Below are positions 11,256 through 22,870 of a DNA stretch of 64,000 nucleotides, piece after piece; position 1 is the stretch's first letter; each line of letters starts with the position of its first letter. The stretch is taken from the NCBI GenBank assembly GCA_024345305.1, contig BRON01000008.1, forward strand, positions 1,178,001 to 1,242,000, read 5' to 3'. The stretch comes from Mrakia gelida. Taxonomy: Eukaryota; Basidiomycota; Tremellomycetes; Cystofilobasidiales; Mrakiaceae. A program made the position numbers and the translations under genes. The notes below the pieces were generated by a model that saw only the letters and a program-made list of their open reading frames with translations, was not told the origin of the DNA and did no database searches.

Positions 11256-14200
11256 TCAACCCTCAACCCTCCTCCTCCTCTCCCTCAACCCCTTCTCCAC
11301 CAGCACCTCCGTAACCCAAGCCAACCTCTCCAACTCCCCCATCTCCTTCACTCCCTCGCCCAACCGCTTCCCATCCACAACCCTCGTCTGATAAACTCGC
11401 GTACACACCCAACAAGCCACTCTCCCCGGTACGGACACAACCAAGTTGGAGTATTTGAGACTCTTGGCTGCGAGGGTGAGAAGGGTGAAAGGAGGTTGGG
11501 TGGCGGAGCCGCAGAAGAAGCACGCGTCGGAGAATGGGGAGCAGTTTGAAGGTTTCGAGCCGAGGATGAGGAAGGAGGGTGGTTCGAGAGGTTCGGGGGG
11601 AGGAGAGGATGGGAGGCGAGGGTGGAGAGGGAGTTGAGGGCGAGATGGCGGTGGTGGGAGAGCGTGGTCGGCGGCGAGGGAGGGAGGAGGTTGGTTCGAG
11701 GAGGAGTTGGATCCTGATGCGACGGGTGAGGGCGAAAGAGGGTGAGGATGATGATTATGGCTTGAAGATGCGGTTAAGGAAGTGGTATTTGGATTGGAAG
11801 AAGCGGTGTGTTGAATGATGGGTCGAGGAGGAGGAGGTTCGAGAGAGCGAAAGGGGAGGGCAGATTGAGGTCGAGTTTGAGCGGGAGGAGATCCGGGTGC
11901 GAGAGGCTGGGAGGGGAGTGATCTTGATCCGGAGGCGACGGGTTGGGAAGAAGGTTGGACGAGGAGATGGGGATCCGAGAACGACGACGAGGAGGAAGAA
12001 GACGCGATGGCGTTGGAACGAGCTGGCGAGAAAGCGAGCCTTGTCCTCTTCTCCGCTCCCGGTTCAGCTTCTTGAGGTCGTTTCCTACAGCCGATCGATC
12101 TGATCAAGAACAAAGGCAAAGCACAGACCGAGGTCAGGCAAGCTTGGCTCGAGGGCTGGGTCAAACGAGGGCAAGACTCACTGAGGAGATCGAGACGCGT
12201 CAGAAGTCGAGCTCTTCGATGCTAGATCCTCCGACTCTGGGGAGGTCGATCGATCCTCTGCATTACCACCGAGAACTTTCCTCCTCCTAGCAGCGAGGGC
12301 CTCGTCTTCCGTTCCAGCGTTCTTCTTGTTCGCGAGGTATGCTGTGGAGCGACGAAACGAAAGACGCGGGAGGTCAGCAAAGCAAGCACGAAAGACACGA
12401 CGTTGAAGAAAGAAGCAACACCACGAACCGGCCCGATAGCACATGTAGCAGAACCTCTTGTCTCCCTTCCCCTTGATGCGACTGAATAGGCTGGATCAAT
12501 CGACGTTGCAGTTGGAGCACTTTCCGTGCTTCATCCTGATCGGGAAAGGGATCGAAGGCGTCGGCTCGTTTCGGTTGGGAAGGACTCGTGGTGGTCTGGA
12601 AGAGGAACCAAGAATATCGAGTCAGAGTCGGATGAAACAGCTACTTCTCAGCTGAGCTGTGTGCGACGCGACGACGAGGGAACGTACATCAAGTCCTCTC
12701 GAGCTGAGCCGTAAACCTTTGGAGCCTCGTAGATGACTGGAAGACCGTTGTTCTTCGCTTGGAGCTCGGCGATCATGGAGTCGAAGAAGTCTCGCCGTCT
12801 TTTAACGTAGTGAGTCGCGTAAGAACTGGCGGCTCGAAAGGGATGCTGGAAGAAAGAAATGAGCGCGCGACACGACGCGTGCTTGATCAGCCCGATGAGC
12901 TCGTTTCAAGGGACTTGAGAAGGGACAGCTTTGACTCACAGTCTCTCCGTACCAACTCCAGACCGATGCCATCGTCTGTCCTGGTTTACGAGGGTCGGAA
13001 GCGAGGAACCTGGCCATGTCGTTCTCCTCCCTCGTCGTCCAGGGTCGAGGATCGTATCGAATAGCGGGTGGGAGGTCGAGCCTTTCTCTGAGAGGTAACC
13101 GAGGAAAAAGAAGGATCGGTGGGTGCTTGTCTTGAGTGCCAGAGAAAATACGCCATCGACTCACCGAGAAGCCTGAGGGTCGTTGACGACCGACGCGTCT
13201 GCCAGATCCGACGACGTTGCTCGATGCGCGACCTCGTCTCCAAGAATGTTCTTCCTCCGAGCAGCAAGAGCTTCATCCCTCCTTTGGGCCCCGTCTTGTT
13301 CGCCTCGTACGCTGCAAAGAAAGAGTCGACCAGCGTCGAGAGTCAGAAATAACGAAGGGTCGGAGAAGGGAGATTGCGTACTGACCAATGGAGTAACAGA
13401 GATTGCAGAACTTTCTATCTCCCTTTCCCTTTACACGAACGAAGGAGCGGGCTCGAGTGACATGGCAGTTGAAGCAGTTTCCATCGCGGAGAGGCTGGAC
13501 GATGCTCTCGCGTTCCTCGGGAGCAGGGACGCTGACAGTAGGCATAGGCTCCTTTCGGTTTGGAAGAATCCGACGACTGAAGAAGGTAGAGTGCAAGAAA
13601 TCTGATCAGCTTGAGCAACGACTCTGACAAGCAGTCTACTGTATAGAGCTGGGACTAAACGGAACGAACCGCATCGCGTCCTCCTCCTTTTGACTCGCTC
13701 CGTCGACCAACGGGTGCTCGTAGACGATAGGTTGACCGTCGTTGGCTGCTCTGAGTTCGGCGACCCTGGGATCAAAGAAGGCGTCCTTTCGTCTACGATG
13801 CCATTCTCGATAGGCTTTGAATGATCGAGAGGGATGCTTAAGACGTAACGACCGTCGACGCGGCGACACAAGCCTGCAGGTCAGTTTTATACATCTGGAG
13901 CGCGAGATAGATAGACTCTAGAACGTACACTTTTCGCGTATGACTTCCACATTGGCTCAACAGTCTGGTGCTGCTTCTTAGGGTCGGAAGCCAGGTATCG
14001 AGCCAGCTCTTCCTCCTCCTCCGCCTCCCATTTACGAGGATCGTATGAAACTGCAAGTTTCTCTCCTCCGTCGACCGTCTGTCCCGAGGGCACCAAGAGG
14101 TGGTAGTCCTTCTTGGGAAGAGCCTTCCCAGCGTCTATCGAGTCCTCGAGCCAGGCGAGAGCGACGACCAGTTGGGGGAGAGCGACGGAGCGAAGAGGAG

Positions 14201-14595
14201 CTGACTCCTCGCAAGCTGGGTCGAGGAGGATGTGAGAAGCTAGGTTGATGGCGAGGGTGAACGGGAAGACGAGCGAGTTGGTCGTGGCTTGATCCTGCGA
14301 GAAGTCGACCAACCGAGAGGCAAGACGTGTCAGCGAAAGGATGGGGAAAGCCGCGAGGGCTGAAGGGAGTTGAGCTCGCACTAGAATCCCTCCCCTCCCT
14401 CCATTCGCCTGATTTTGATCCGAACCTGCTCACCTGTAGCTTGTTCTTGAGATCCTGAGCCTCCTGAGAGTAAGGGTCGAGGTAGAAGATGAGGTCGGGG
14501 TCTGAGAAGGGCCAGGGGAGAGCGAGGTTGGAGGAGGAAGTCGAGGAGGAGGAAGGAGGTTGAGCTTCGTGGTTGAGGAGGGGATGTCCGGACAT
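11256..14595 (-). CDS. BRCT/Myb/GATA-like finger protein, copy A (in-frame TGA)
   Basis: Ten exons (14595-14434, 14294-13929, 13836-13670, 13576-13382, 13311-13165, 13087-12940, 12845-12688, 12595-12429, 12341-12182, 12099-11256) total 2514 nt, a multiple of three. Order: Rap1-like BRCT (FSDPDLIFYLDP... WLEDSIDAGK); Myb-like repeat 1 (AEEEEELARYLASDP... HPSRSF); GATA-like finger C-x2-C-x19-C-x2-C; linker (EALAARRKNILG); Myb-like repeat 2 (REENDMARFLASDP... HPFRAA); second finger; second linker; disordered tail; C-terminal Cys pairs and KEMGELERLAWVTE. A TGA at 12496-12498 interrupts finger 2 (CSNCNVD-stop), where copy C has Gln. Downstream exons stay in frame. The product may be a truncated BRCT-Myb-finger-Myb protein. 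Function unknown; a nuclear DNA-binding role is inferred. Confidence 0.65.
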
Positions 14596-14824
14596 GATTT
14601 TTGGAGGGATTTCTACTGTTGAAGGAGGCTGATCAAGGTCCGCCCTGACTCCAGAAGGAAGATATGATATGAAAGTTGAAAGGGAAAGAATGATGTGGTC
14701 GTCTTTGGGTGAACTCTCTGTCTCCCTTCTCTCGCTCCTGTTTCGCTCACCTCCAAACACCCATCTCTTGAACCTTCTCCCTTCCCTTCCTTTCCCTTCC
14801 CTTGCCTCTTTTTCGCTAGCCTCG
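14596..14824. promoter_or_regulatory. Shared upstream region of copy A (-) and the Sec2-like gene (+)
   Basis: About 229 bp between divergent start codons. A CT-rich tract lies immediately before the plus-strand ATG. No TATA box is clear. Confidence 0.35.
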
Positions 14825-17800
14825 ATGGCTTCAGATCAACTCCCCCTCCCCGATCCTACTACGACTACAGCGGAAGAAGACACGCCTACTCCCACCGCGA
14901 CTTCTGCTGAGCTTCCTCCCACTGCGACGACGGAGGCCGGGGAGGGAGAAGAAGCTCAACCTGAGACGACGACAGACAAGGTTGAAGGAGACAAGGAGGA
15001 AGAACTAGAGGAGGTCACAGCTCTCCCTAGGCAGAGTCTGGATGTAGAAGGGTCAGATCTAGAGGAGGAGATGAACCAGGTGAGTCTCAAGCATCAGCCA
15101 GGGAGGATGGCAAGGGAGAAAGAAGGAGGGGAAGGGGTCAAGCTGGAGGGAAGGAAGGGGGAGATGGGACGAGCTCATGACGAGCTCGCGAAAGGAAGGC
15201 TGCAAACCTTCAAGAGTCCCGTTTTCCCGAGTGCACACTAACTCTGTACTCTTCTTCACTCGCCCCTGCTCCCAGATCAGTACTGGTCATGCTGCCTTGC
15301 TCCCTCCAGCTGTCGAGGACGAGGAAGGAGGAGCCGTCGAAGGTCAATCCACGCCGACGGTGTGTTCAGCCTTTCCTCCCCTTCCTTCCTCGCTCAGCTT
15401 CTAGACGCTGACCCACTCTGAGCTTCTCACTTCTCGATCCAGATCCCTGTCGAGTCCCAGAACAACCCTTTCCTCACTCGCAAAGCTCCTCCTCCCGACA
15501 TCCTCACCACCTCTCCTTCCGGATCGAATCCGGCTCTCGAAGGGGAACCAGCTTCGACTTCCCTCCATCCTCCAGACAGCCCTACCTACGAGATGATCGA
15601 GACCCTCAAGAAGCAACTCGAGGCCGTGACTGATCAGAGGGATATGCTCAACTCCAAGTGAGTCCTCGTTTGGACTGCTAGAGGCAGGAGATCGTGCAGC
15701 TCAACAACAGCTCACACGTCCTTCCCTTTCTGTTTCGTTTCGTTTAGGCTCGTCATGTCCTTCTCTAGGGTCGCCGATCTCGAGGACGACTTGGATCATA
15801 TCCAGCAGACGTCGACGGAGCAGAGGAGTCAGATTGATATCCTGAAGTACGAGAGAAGCGAGCATCTTCACGCGCTCGAGTGAGTTCACCTTCGTCGTTT
15901 CGTCCTCCCTTCGAGCTCGAGCTCATCGTTATCGTTCTCGCAGCACCGGACTCCTCGTCGAACGATCGAACGTCAAGAACGAGCTTCAACGACTGGCTGC
16001 CAATCTCGTCGAGGAACAAGGAAAACGAGGAGTCGCCGAGGAAGGACGTCGAACGGTCGAGAACGAGGTTGACGATCTCGCCGCTTCCCTCTTCCAACAA
16101 GCCAACTCCATGGTCGCCACCGAACGTCTTGCCCGATCTCGAGCCGAGACTCGTCTCGCCAGCACGGAGGAGAACCTTCAAGTCGCCGAAGGAGTTGTCC
16201 GAGAGCTTCAGGTCGCGATGCAAACGCTCTCGCATGCTCAGCCCTTCTCCCCTCCCTCCAAACCTCGTCAACTCGACAACTCCTCCTCCAGCCCTCGTCC
16301 ACTCCTCTTCAATCACGTCCCCTACACCGAGTTCCTCCTCTTCGTCCAACACCTTCGATCCCTGCGACCTCTCGCTCACTCGGCTTCCCAGACCCCTCCT
16401 CCAACACTCGTCTCCCTCATGTCCCACCCGTTCATCGCTCGACTCGTCGCGGAGGACCACGAACCAGCTCTTCGACTGGACTTCGCTCCCGGAGTGACCT
16501 TCTTCTCCAAGAAGTCCATCTCCCACGCCATCATCGACGGAATGCTCATGATCGAGCCGGTTCAAGCTCACAAGGTCTTCCTCCAGAAACCAGAGGGAGA
16601 GATCATCTGCTCCCTCTCAGGCAAGCAAATCGTCCCCTCGTCGGCCAACCACCTCATCATCTCCCACTCCTCCCCATCTACCTCCTCCTTTCCTTCCTCG
16701 ACCTACCTCTCTCACGCTCACTCAACCGGAGCTCTCCCACCGCCCCCTCCTCCTCCTCCAGCTCCAGTTCGAGCAACCCTCTCGTCAGGCGCGTCTCGCT
16801 TCTTCGGTCGAGGATCAAGACCTGCCTCCCCTACCCTCGCTTCCAGCACTACCACCTCCTCAGCGCCAATGGCTACCACCTCCTCCGCCTCAGCCGCTTC
16901 CTCACCTAACAACTCGCTCTCCTCAACCATCACCATCTCCTCCTCCCACCCTCCCATCTACATCTTCCGAATCGCTCCTCCTCCCTCCGCCGCTCCCTCC
17001 TCTAGCCCTCCTCATCTCTACCCCATCGAGTCAGGCTGGTCCCTCGAGCGACTGAGAGCGACGTGCGAGCTCTGGAGGTTCGTCAAGATGGGGATCATCG
17101 TTCCCATTTGGTCGTACGAGGACGGAACGCCCGATCAGGGAGGAGGAGATCGACATGGAGGGCTGGGTTTGACCAACGGAGGTGGGGAGAGGCCTGCACT
17201 TCCTCCGAGGAAGAGCAGCAAAGGATGGGGATTGGGAGGGTTAGGGTTCAGTGGTGGGGTTGGGGGGATTGGGAGTGGGTGGAATTTGGGAATTGGAGGG
17301 GGAGGAGGAGGAGGAGGGTCGTCCAGTCTTCCCAACAGTCCTGTTGTCGAGGCGATTCCAAAGGAGGAACAGAGACCTGTGGCGAAGGAAGCTCCGAGAC
17401 TTCCTCCGAGAAGGAACGTACCTCCTCCTCCGACGGGAGGGAGGATCGTTTCGGCGTCGTCGAAGCCCGTTGAGGTCGTCGTCGCGTCCGAGAAGGAGGA
17501 GAAGGAGAAGGTCGAGGAGGTCGTCGTCGTCGTTCCTGAGCCCGACACAACTCCCATCGTCGTCGAGTCGGACCTCGTAACGGAACCCACCGAGGAAGCT
17601 ACTCCCTCATCGGAACCCACCGTCGTCGCCTCCGAATCGAGCCCTCTCCCCACCGACGCTCCTTCGCTCTCCTCCCCTCCTCCTCCCCCCTCCTCCGACG
17701 CGACTCCTCCTCCTCCCACCACCTCAACCGAGCTTCCAGCAACCACCACCGAGGAACCGGAACCTACTCCCCACCCAGTGGACCCAGCAACTCCCAAGTC

Positions 17801-18503
17801 CTCGTCGTCCGAAGGATTCAGCACTCCCGTTGGCGAGGCTGCTCCTCTTCCTCACGTCGCGGCTCACGAGGAACCCATCGGAGAGGAGGTCACTTCCGCT
17901 ACCACCGAGGAGGAAGTCCCAGCAGTCATCGAACCCTCAACCTCAGCAGAGGAAGTCGTTGCCGTCGCCGTCGTCGAACCCACTCCCTCCGACGCGACTC
18001 CCACGGACGCCGCCGAACCAACTCCTACCACTCCAACCCTCCGAACCTCCCTCGACGGAGGAGTCCCTCGACCCACCACCCCTTCCACTCCAGGCTCAGC
18101 ACCTCCCCCTCCCCTCCCCAAACGAGCAGCAGCGCGTCGAGCAGTTCCTGCTCCTCCTGGAGGAGCCGTCGCGTTGTCGTCGAACAGGAACTCCGTAGCG
18201 TCTCTCAGCGATGTTGCAGGAGCACCGGTGGTGGTTGAAGTCGTTCCTTCGGCGACGACGGAGGAGAAGAAGGAGGAGGTGGTCGAGGAGGGAGAAGAGA
18301 AGAAGGACGTCGAGCACGAGGTGAAGGAGAACGAGGCTGTTGAGGAAGAGAAGGGAGAGAAGGAGGTGACAGAGGTCGAGAAGCCGAGCTTGCCTCCAAG
18401 GAAGGTCAAAGCCGAGAGCTGGGAGGAGAAGACCTGGAGGGAGCTGGTGAGCGTGAGGGAGGATCTGTTTTGGAAGAGGGTGGGGGTGAAGCAGGAGGAG
18501 TGA
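14825..18503 (+). CDS. Sec2-type Rab guanine-nucleotide exchange factor
   Basis: Exons 14825-15079, 15276-15359, 15443-15657, 15748-15879 and 15944-18503. An acidic Thr/Glu-rich N-terminus is followed by a long coiled coil (about residues 170-320: ETLKKQLEAVTDQRDML, ERSNVKNELQRLAANLVEEQ) ending in LAASLFQQANSMVATER. This last motif is the hallmark of the Sec2p/Rabin8 exchange domain, which activates the Sec4/Rab8 GTPase in post-Golgi exocytosis. After it comes a conserved globular part (LMSHPFIARLVAEDHEP, PGVTFFSKKSISHAIIDGML) and a long Pro/Ser/Glu-rich tail with poly-proline motifs (PPLPKR, SLPPRK). A second ordered stretch closes the protein (WRELVSVREDLFWKRV). The start was taken as the ATG after the CT-rich tract; an in-frame upstream ATG at 14669 reads unlike coding sequence. 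Confidence 0.82.
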
Positions 18504-18916
18504 GTGTGGGTGGGTTGGGACGGGGGTAGATGTTTTTGGTCGGGATGTGTGATGTGCTTGGTCTTGGATGAAGAGAGTTGGAGAGTTGGAAAGAGAAAGG
18601 GAGGTGGGGATGGGAAGAGACGGGAGAGAGAGAGACGCGTCGAGAATCAGTCGCGTCGTCTCGCTGAGTCTTCCCACAACTGACCTGCGTCGAGCAGTTT
18701 TGGTTCTGCTTTGTTTCTTCTCCATAGCAACATCCCTTTACTCGCAAGGTGAAAGTTTTTCTTCCGTCTTTTCTTGATCCTCGTCCCTTCGCTGACCCCT
18801 TCTCATCTTCGCTCCCAACTCCGACTTCGAGAACCGATTCGTTCCCTTTTCTCCTTCGACCACCACCCTCTCATTCTTCTGCAAGACTCGTATCGCCAAT
18901 AAACCAGCATCTCGCC
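18504..18916. other. Intergenic region between Sec2-like gene and copy B
   Basis: Contains the presumed 3' end of the Sec2-like gene and the CT-rich promoter of copy B (18770-18900). A CTGAC branch point and an AG near 18725 hint at a 5'-UTR intron. No other gene is seen. Confidence 0.35.
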
Positions 18917-21900
18917 ATGTCATCTCCTCCCACTCTCGACGTCGCTGCAGGAGAAGGAGTCGAAGATCAACCCGTCCTTCCTCTCGACCCTCCGCCATCT
19001 CCCCTCCCTCCTCCCCCTCCTCCTCTAGCTCAACCCTCAATCGCCATCCCTCCAGCAGCTCCAGCTCTCGCTCCCTCCTCTCCCTACTTCCCCTTCAACG
19101 ACCCTACGATCCTTTTCTTTCTCGATCCCTTCTCTCCCGAAGCTCAGGATCTGAAGGAGACGTTCGAGGTGAGCTCCACCTTCCTTCTTTCTTCCTCCTC
19201 TTCCTCGCCTTCCTCTGACAAGTTTCTCTTCTTTTCCTTTCCAGATCACCTCCCAAGCCTTTGGACAAACCTTCCCTTCCACCACCGACGCTCGACTCGC
19301 TTCCCACCTCGTCCTCGACCCTTCGTGCGACGCCAATCAGTTCATCAGAAGACTCGCTCCAGAGAAGGTCGTCTCCCTTCAATGGCTCAAGGATGGGTTC
19401 ATGAAGCTCGCCCCCCCTTCTGAGAATGGGTACAGGCTTGGTGAGGTCGAGGAGAAGCAGGAGGAGGTCGAGGGGGTGAGAGAACGAGAGCAAGAGAGGG
19501 AGGAGGACGACAACGAGGATGCTGCTTCGTGAGTTCGCGCTCTCTCCCCTCCTCTTTCCTTCTTGACTCAACTTCTACTCACACAAGCCAGTCTTCGGGA
19601 TCTCCAGTTCATCTTCCCTTCACCCTCTCTCCGACTACGTCAACCCGAAGTACGCATCGCGAGGAGGATGGCTCAAGTCTGAGGAGGAGACCTTCGCTCG
19701 CTTTCTCGCTTCCGACCCTCGACCTGACGAGAACGGTCGATCGATCTGGGATCAGTACCATCTCACTGTAAGCTTCACTTTCTAATCCACGACCCTAGAA
19801 TACAACCTCCTCTCGTGCTCTCTGAAACGAACTCCCTCGCTGACTCGCGTTTTCACTCCTCCTTTGCGTTTGCCTCCGAGCTTAGCATCCCTCTCGAAGC
19901 GCCCAGTCCTACAAGAAACACTACAACGACAGGAAGGATGTCTACTTCGATCTCAAGGTCGCCGAGCTCGGAGAAGCGTTCGACGATCAACTCATCGCCC
20001 CCAGTCAACCTCAGGCTTCCGTCAGCGACGCTCGCTTCGTCAAGGGCTACTCGACCTTCGCCGGCTGGCTCGTGGAGGAGGAGGAGGACTTGGCTCGCTT
20101 CCTTGCTTCGAATCCTCAGAAGAACGACAAGGGCACAATCTGGCAGCAGTATCAGAGGAGTGTGAGTCGCGCTTCTCCCTCCTTTCTGCGAAAGAGTCAA
20201 GGCGCGTCGCTAACCTCGATCGTCTCTTCCGTTATTCAGCACCCGTATCGAACCAGCAACGCCTACTACGAGCGCCACCGAATCAGAAAAGAAGAGTACT
20301 TCGATACCAAGGTCGCCGAGCTCAAGGAAGCCAACAGCGGTCGACCCATCGAGTACAAGCATCCAGAGGTCGAGGTCAATTCCGAGGACGAACGCGAGGA
20401 CGCTCCTTTCGCGTGAGTCTTTGCTCTTTCACCCTTCTCATCTCCTTCTCTCGAGTCTCATTCTGGAACTAATGCCTTGAACATCTCTGTGTCCTCTCGC
20501 AGCGGACCTCGATCTCTCACCAACCGAACCCAAGTCGCTCAACTCCCTCCTCCTCCACCACGACCCAAGACTTCAGGATTCTGCTCCAACTGCCACGTCG
20601 ATGCAGCTTCGTACTGGTCCAAGATCGAGGGGAAGGGAGAGAAGAGCTTCTGTGGTGGATGTAGATCGGCTTGTACGCCTAGTTTCTTGGCTTTCAAAGT
20701 TTCGAGTCGCGACTCCCGTGCTGACCTCGCTCGTCGGGCCTCTTGATCTTCCAGGGTACACTGCGAAGAAGAAGGGTCCCAGAGCTGGCTCCGAAGGTCT
20801 CGCACACAGAAGGAGGATCGTCCTCGGACCCCAGAAGGGAGAGTCGTCCTCAACCTCGTCGTCGTCGTCGGGAGAGGATTCGTCGGATTCAGACGCGCCG
20901 GATCTCGATCTCGGCAACGTTCGACCTCATCATCCGTAAGTGCATATCTCTTCTTATCTCAGTTTCGTCTCATCGGATACTGTGTCCGCGCTCCCGAGGC
21001 TGACCCTCGTTTCTCTTCAGCTCGAACTCGAAGTCACCGTCTTCCTCCGTTAGGTCAAGGAACGACTGGAGTTCGAAGCATAGAAAAGACCTCCTGCTTC
21101 TGCTCATCGCCAGGACTCCTGCATCGACGTTCGTTGAGGTTGAGAAGAACTTCAGAAAGCAGGTGAGTCGAGTCGCCTCCGCTCTCGAGCACGTAATGAA
21201 CCCATCGCTTGACTTCGCCTTCGCTCGTCTTTCCAGCATCCTCACTACTCCGTCGTGGCCATACAAACTCATTACCGTCACCACCAGCTCGCCTACGATC
21301 AGGCCGTCAGGACCGCTCGGTCTCAAGGACCCGACGCATCTGTCGATTCCCTCGTCCCCGTCTCTGGTCATTCGGGTTCTGTCAGGTGGACGAGCGAGGA
21401 GGACGGAGATCTCGCTGGGATGCTCGCTCGTCGAAAAGGGAGCAAGGTGGCTGTCTACAACGCGTTCTCGGAAAAGGTGAGTCTCGACCTTTTCAACCGA
21501 CGAGGAAAAATATCTCGGCCGCGACGTTGTCTCAACGCGAGTTGACCGATCTTTCGTGTTCTTCGTTTGTCTTCTCTAGCACCCTCGTCGACCTTCGTCT
21601 ACCGTCTTAGCTCACTACCAAGACCACAAGAAGAGGATCGACGCCGAGATCGCTGCTCTACAGAGGAAGGAATGGAAGCAGTCGAAGCGCGAACCCGCCG
21701 TCTCAGGATCGGAGGAGCTGGAGGAGGACGACTCGATGGGAGACGACGAGGATTCGGACGACGAGGAAATGGATCTACAAACGCCAACCTCGGCTCCTTC
21801 ATCCTCGAGCCTCTTCGTCGGCAGGAAACGTCCTCAGGAGTCTCAGCAGGGAGCGTCGTCGAAGAGGACGAAGGTCGATTCTCCCTTCAACGCCGTCGCG

Positions 21901-22536
21901 TCCCCGTCCAAGACCTCGTCGTCTTCCAGCCACCATCACCAACACCGGTCCCACTACCCCGATTTTTCGCACAACTACTCCTCCGGCTCCAGCGGCTCCC
22001 TCAACCAGCCTCATCCTCTTCTCCCCTCCTTCACTCGACGCGTCGCTCCCGTATCCACCTCCTCCGCCCACTCTGAGCCTCACTCCGACGGTGCTCTCCA
22101 CGACCAACCCCTCTCTCCTCCACCTCCTCCTCCCGCTCCCGAGGTTGACTCTTCGTCCGAGGAGGAAGAGGATCTCGAACCTGAATCCTTCCTCACCTTG
22201 GGAGCGAAACCCACCTCCTGCCCTCCTGGAGCTCCTTGCTGCTGGTTCTGCGGGTTCTTCGACGAGGATGGAGTGGAGACGTTCAAGAACCTACCTCTTG
22301 CAGAGAGGAACCTCGAGAGCGGAGAGGTCGAGAGAGTCATGGAGAGGCTGGCGTGTGGGGTTTGCGAAACGACGTGGGAGAGGAGGTTCGTGAGGAAGCT
22401 GAAGCTCGACGAGGGAGTGGCGGAGATGGGAGAGCTGGAGAGGTTGGCTTGGGTTACGGGTGTGGTGTTTGCAAAGGGGAAGAAGGCTAGGAGGGAGAGA
22501 GTCTACGGGAGGAAGGCGGCTGAGGAGGAGGGTTGA
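18917..22536 (+). CDS. BRCT/Myb/GATA-like finger protein, copy B (intact, four Myb repeats)
   Basis: Ten exons (18917-19168, 19245-19528, 19608-19767, 19886-20161, 20240-20412, 20503-20672, 20755-20935, 21021-21162, 21237-21476, 21580-22536) give 2835 nt, 944 aa, with no internal stop. Order: Rap1-like BRCT (FNDPTILFFLDPFS, ASHLVLDPS, VVSLQWLKDGF); Myb-like repeats 1 and 2 (SEEETFARFLASDP / HPSRSA, EEEEDLARFLASNP / HPYRTS); finger CSNCHVD-x-CGGC; linker; repeat 3 (only its second half is clear, HPHYSVVAIQTHY); repeat 4 (SEEDGDLAGMLARRKG / HPRRPS); RKRPQES motif; disordered Ser/His-rich stretch; C-terminal CCWFC...CGVC pairs and AEMGELERLAWVTG. Resemblance to telomeric Rap1 (BRCT then Myb) is by pattern only; the Rap1 C-terminal domain is not seen. 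A nuclear DNA- or chromatin-binding role is inferred. Confidence 0.75.
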
Positions 22537-22870
22537 GAGGAGAGGAGGGACGGAGCGGGAGAGGAGAGAGACGCGGCGACGCGACAAAGTTTTGGGTTTG
22601 AGTTGATTTTGGTTTCCTTTCGTACTTTTTTTTTTTAAACTTTTGCCACGTTTCTAAGCCTTAAGCTTTTCAGTAACGATCAAACATGCTGTTCTCTTCG
22701 TTCCCAAGTGGTGCCTCGAAAGTCTGCGTTTGGACGAACGATTCCTGACGCCGGACGGTGTCTCTTTCGCCGACTGAGGCCTCAATGATGGAACAAGGAC
22801 ATCGACGCCTTTCTCCGACAGTGATGAGTGAGCTCATAAACATATATGCGACTCGCGGACGGTAGCCTCC
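22537..22870. other. Intergenic region between convergent genes
   Basis: Both flanking genes end here. It holds a run of nine to ten T at about 22627-22636 and AT-richer sequence than its neighbours, consistent with 3' UTRs and poly(A) signals on both strands. Confidence 0.4.

Noticed and set aside
12496..12498. Selenocysteine or programmed recoding at the TGA of copy A
   Set aside because: The aligned residue in copy C is Gln, not Cys. Fungi of this group are not known to use selenocysteine, and no readthrough context such as TGA-CTA is present. A plain nonsense mutation is simpler.
12480..12502. A 23-bp intron that would remove the TGA of copy A
   Set aside because: Far shorter than any other intron here, and it would delete conserved finger residues.
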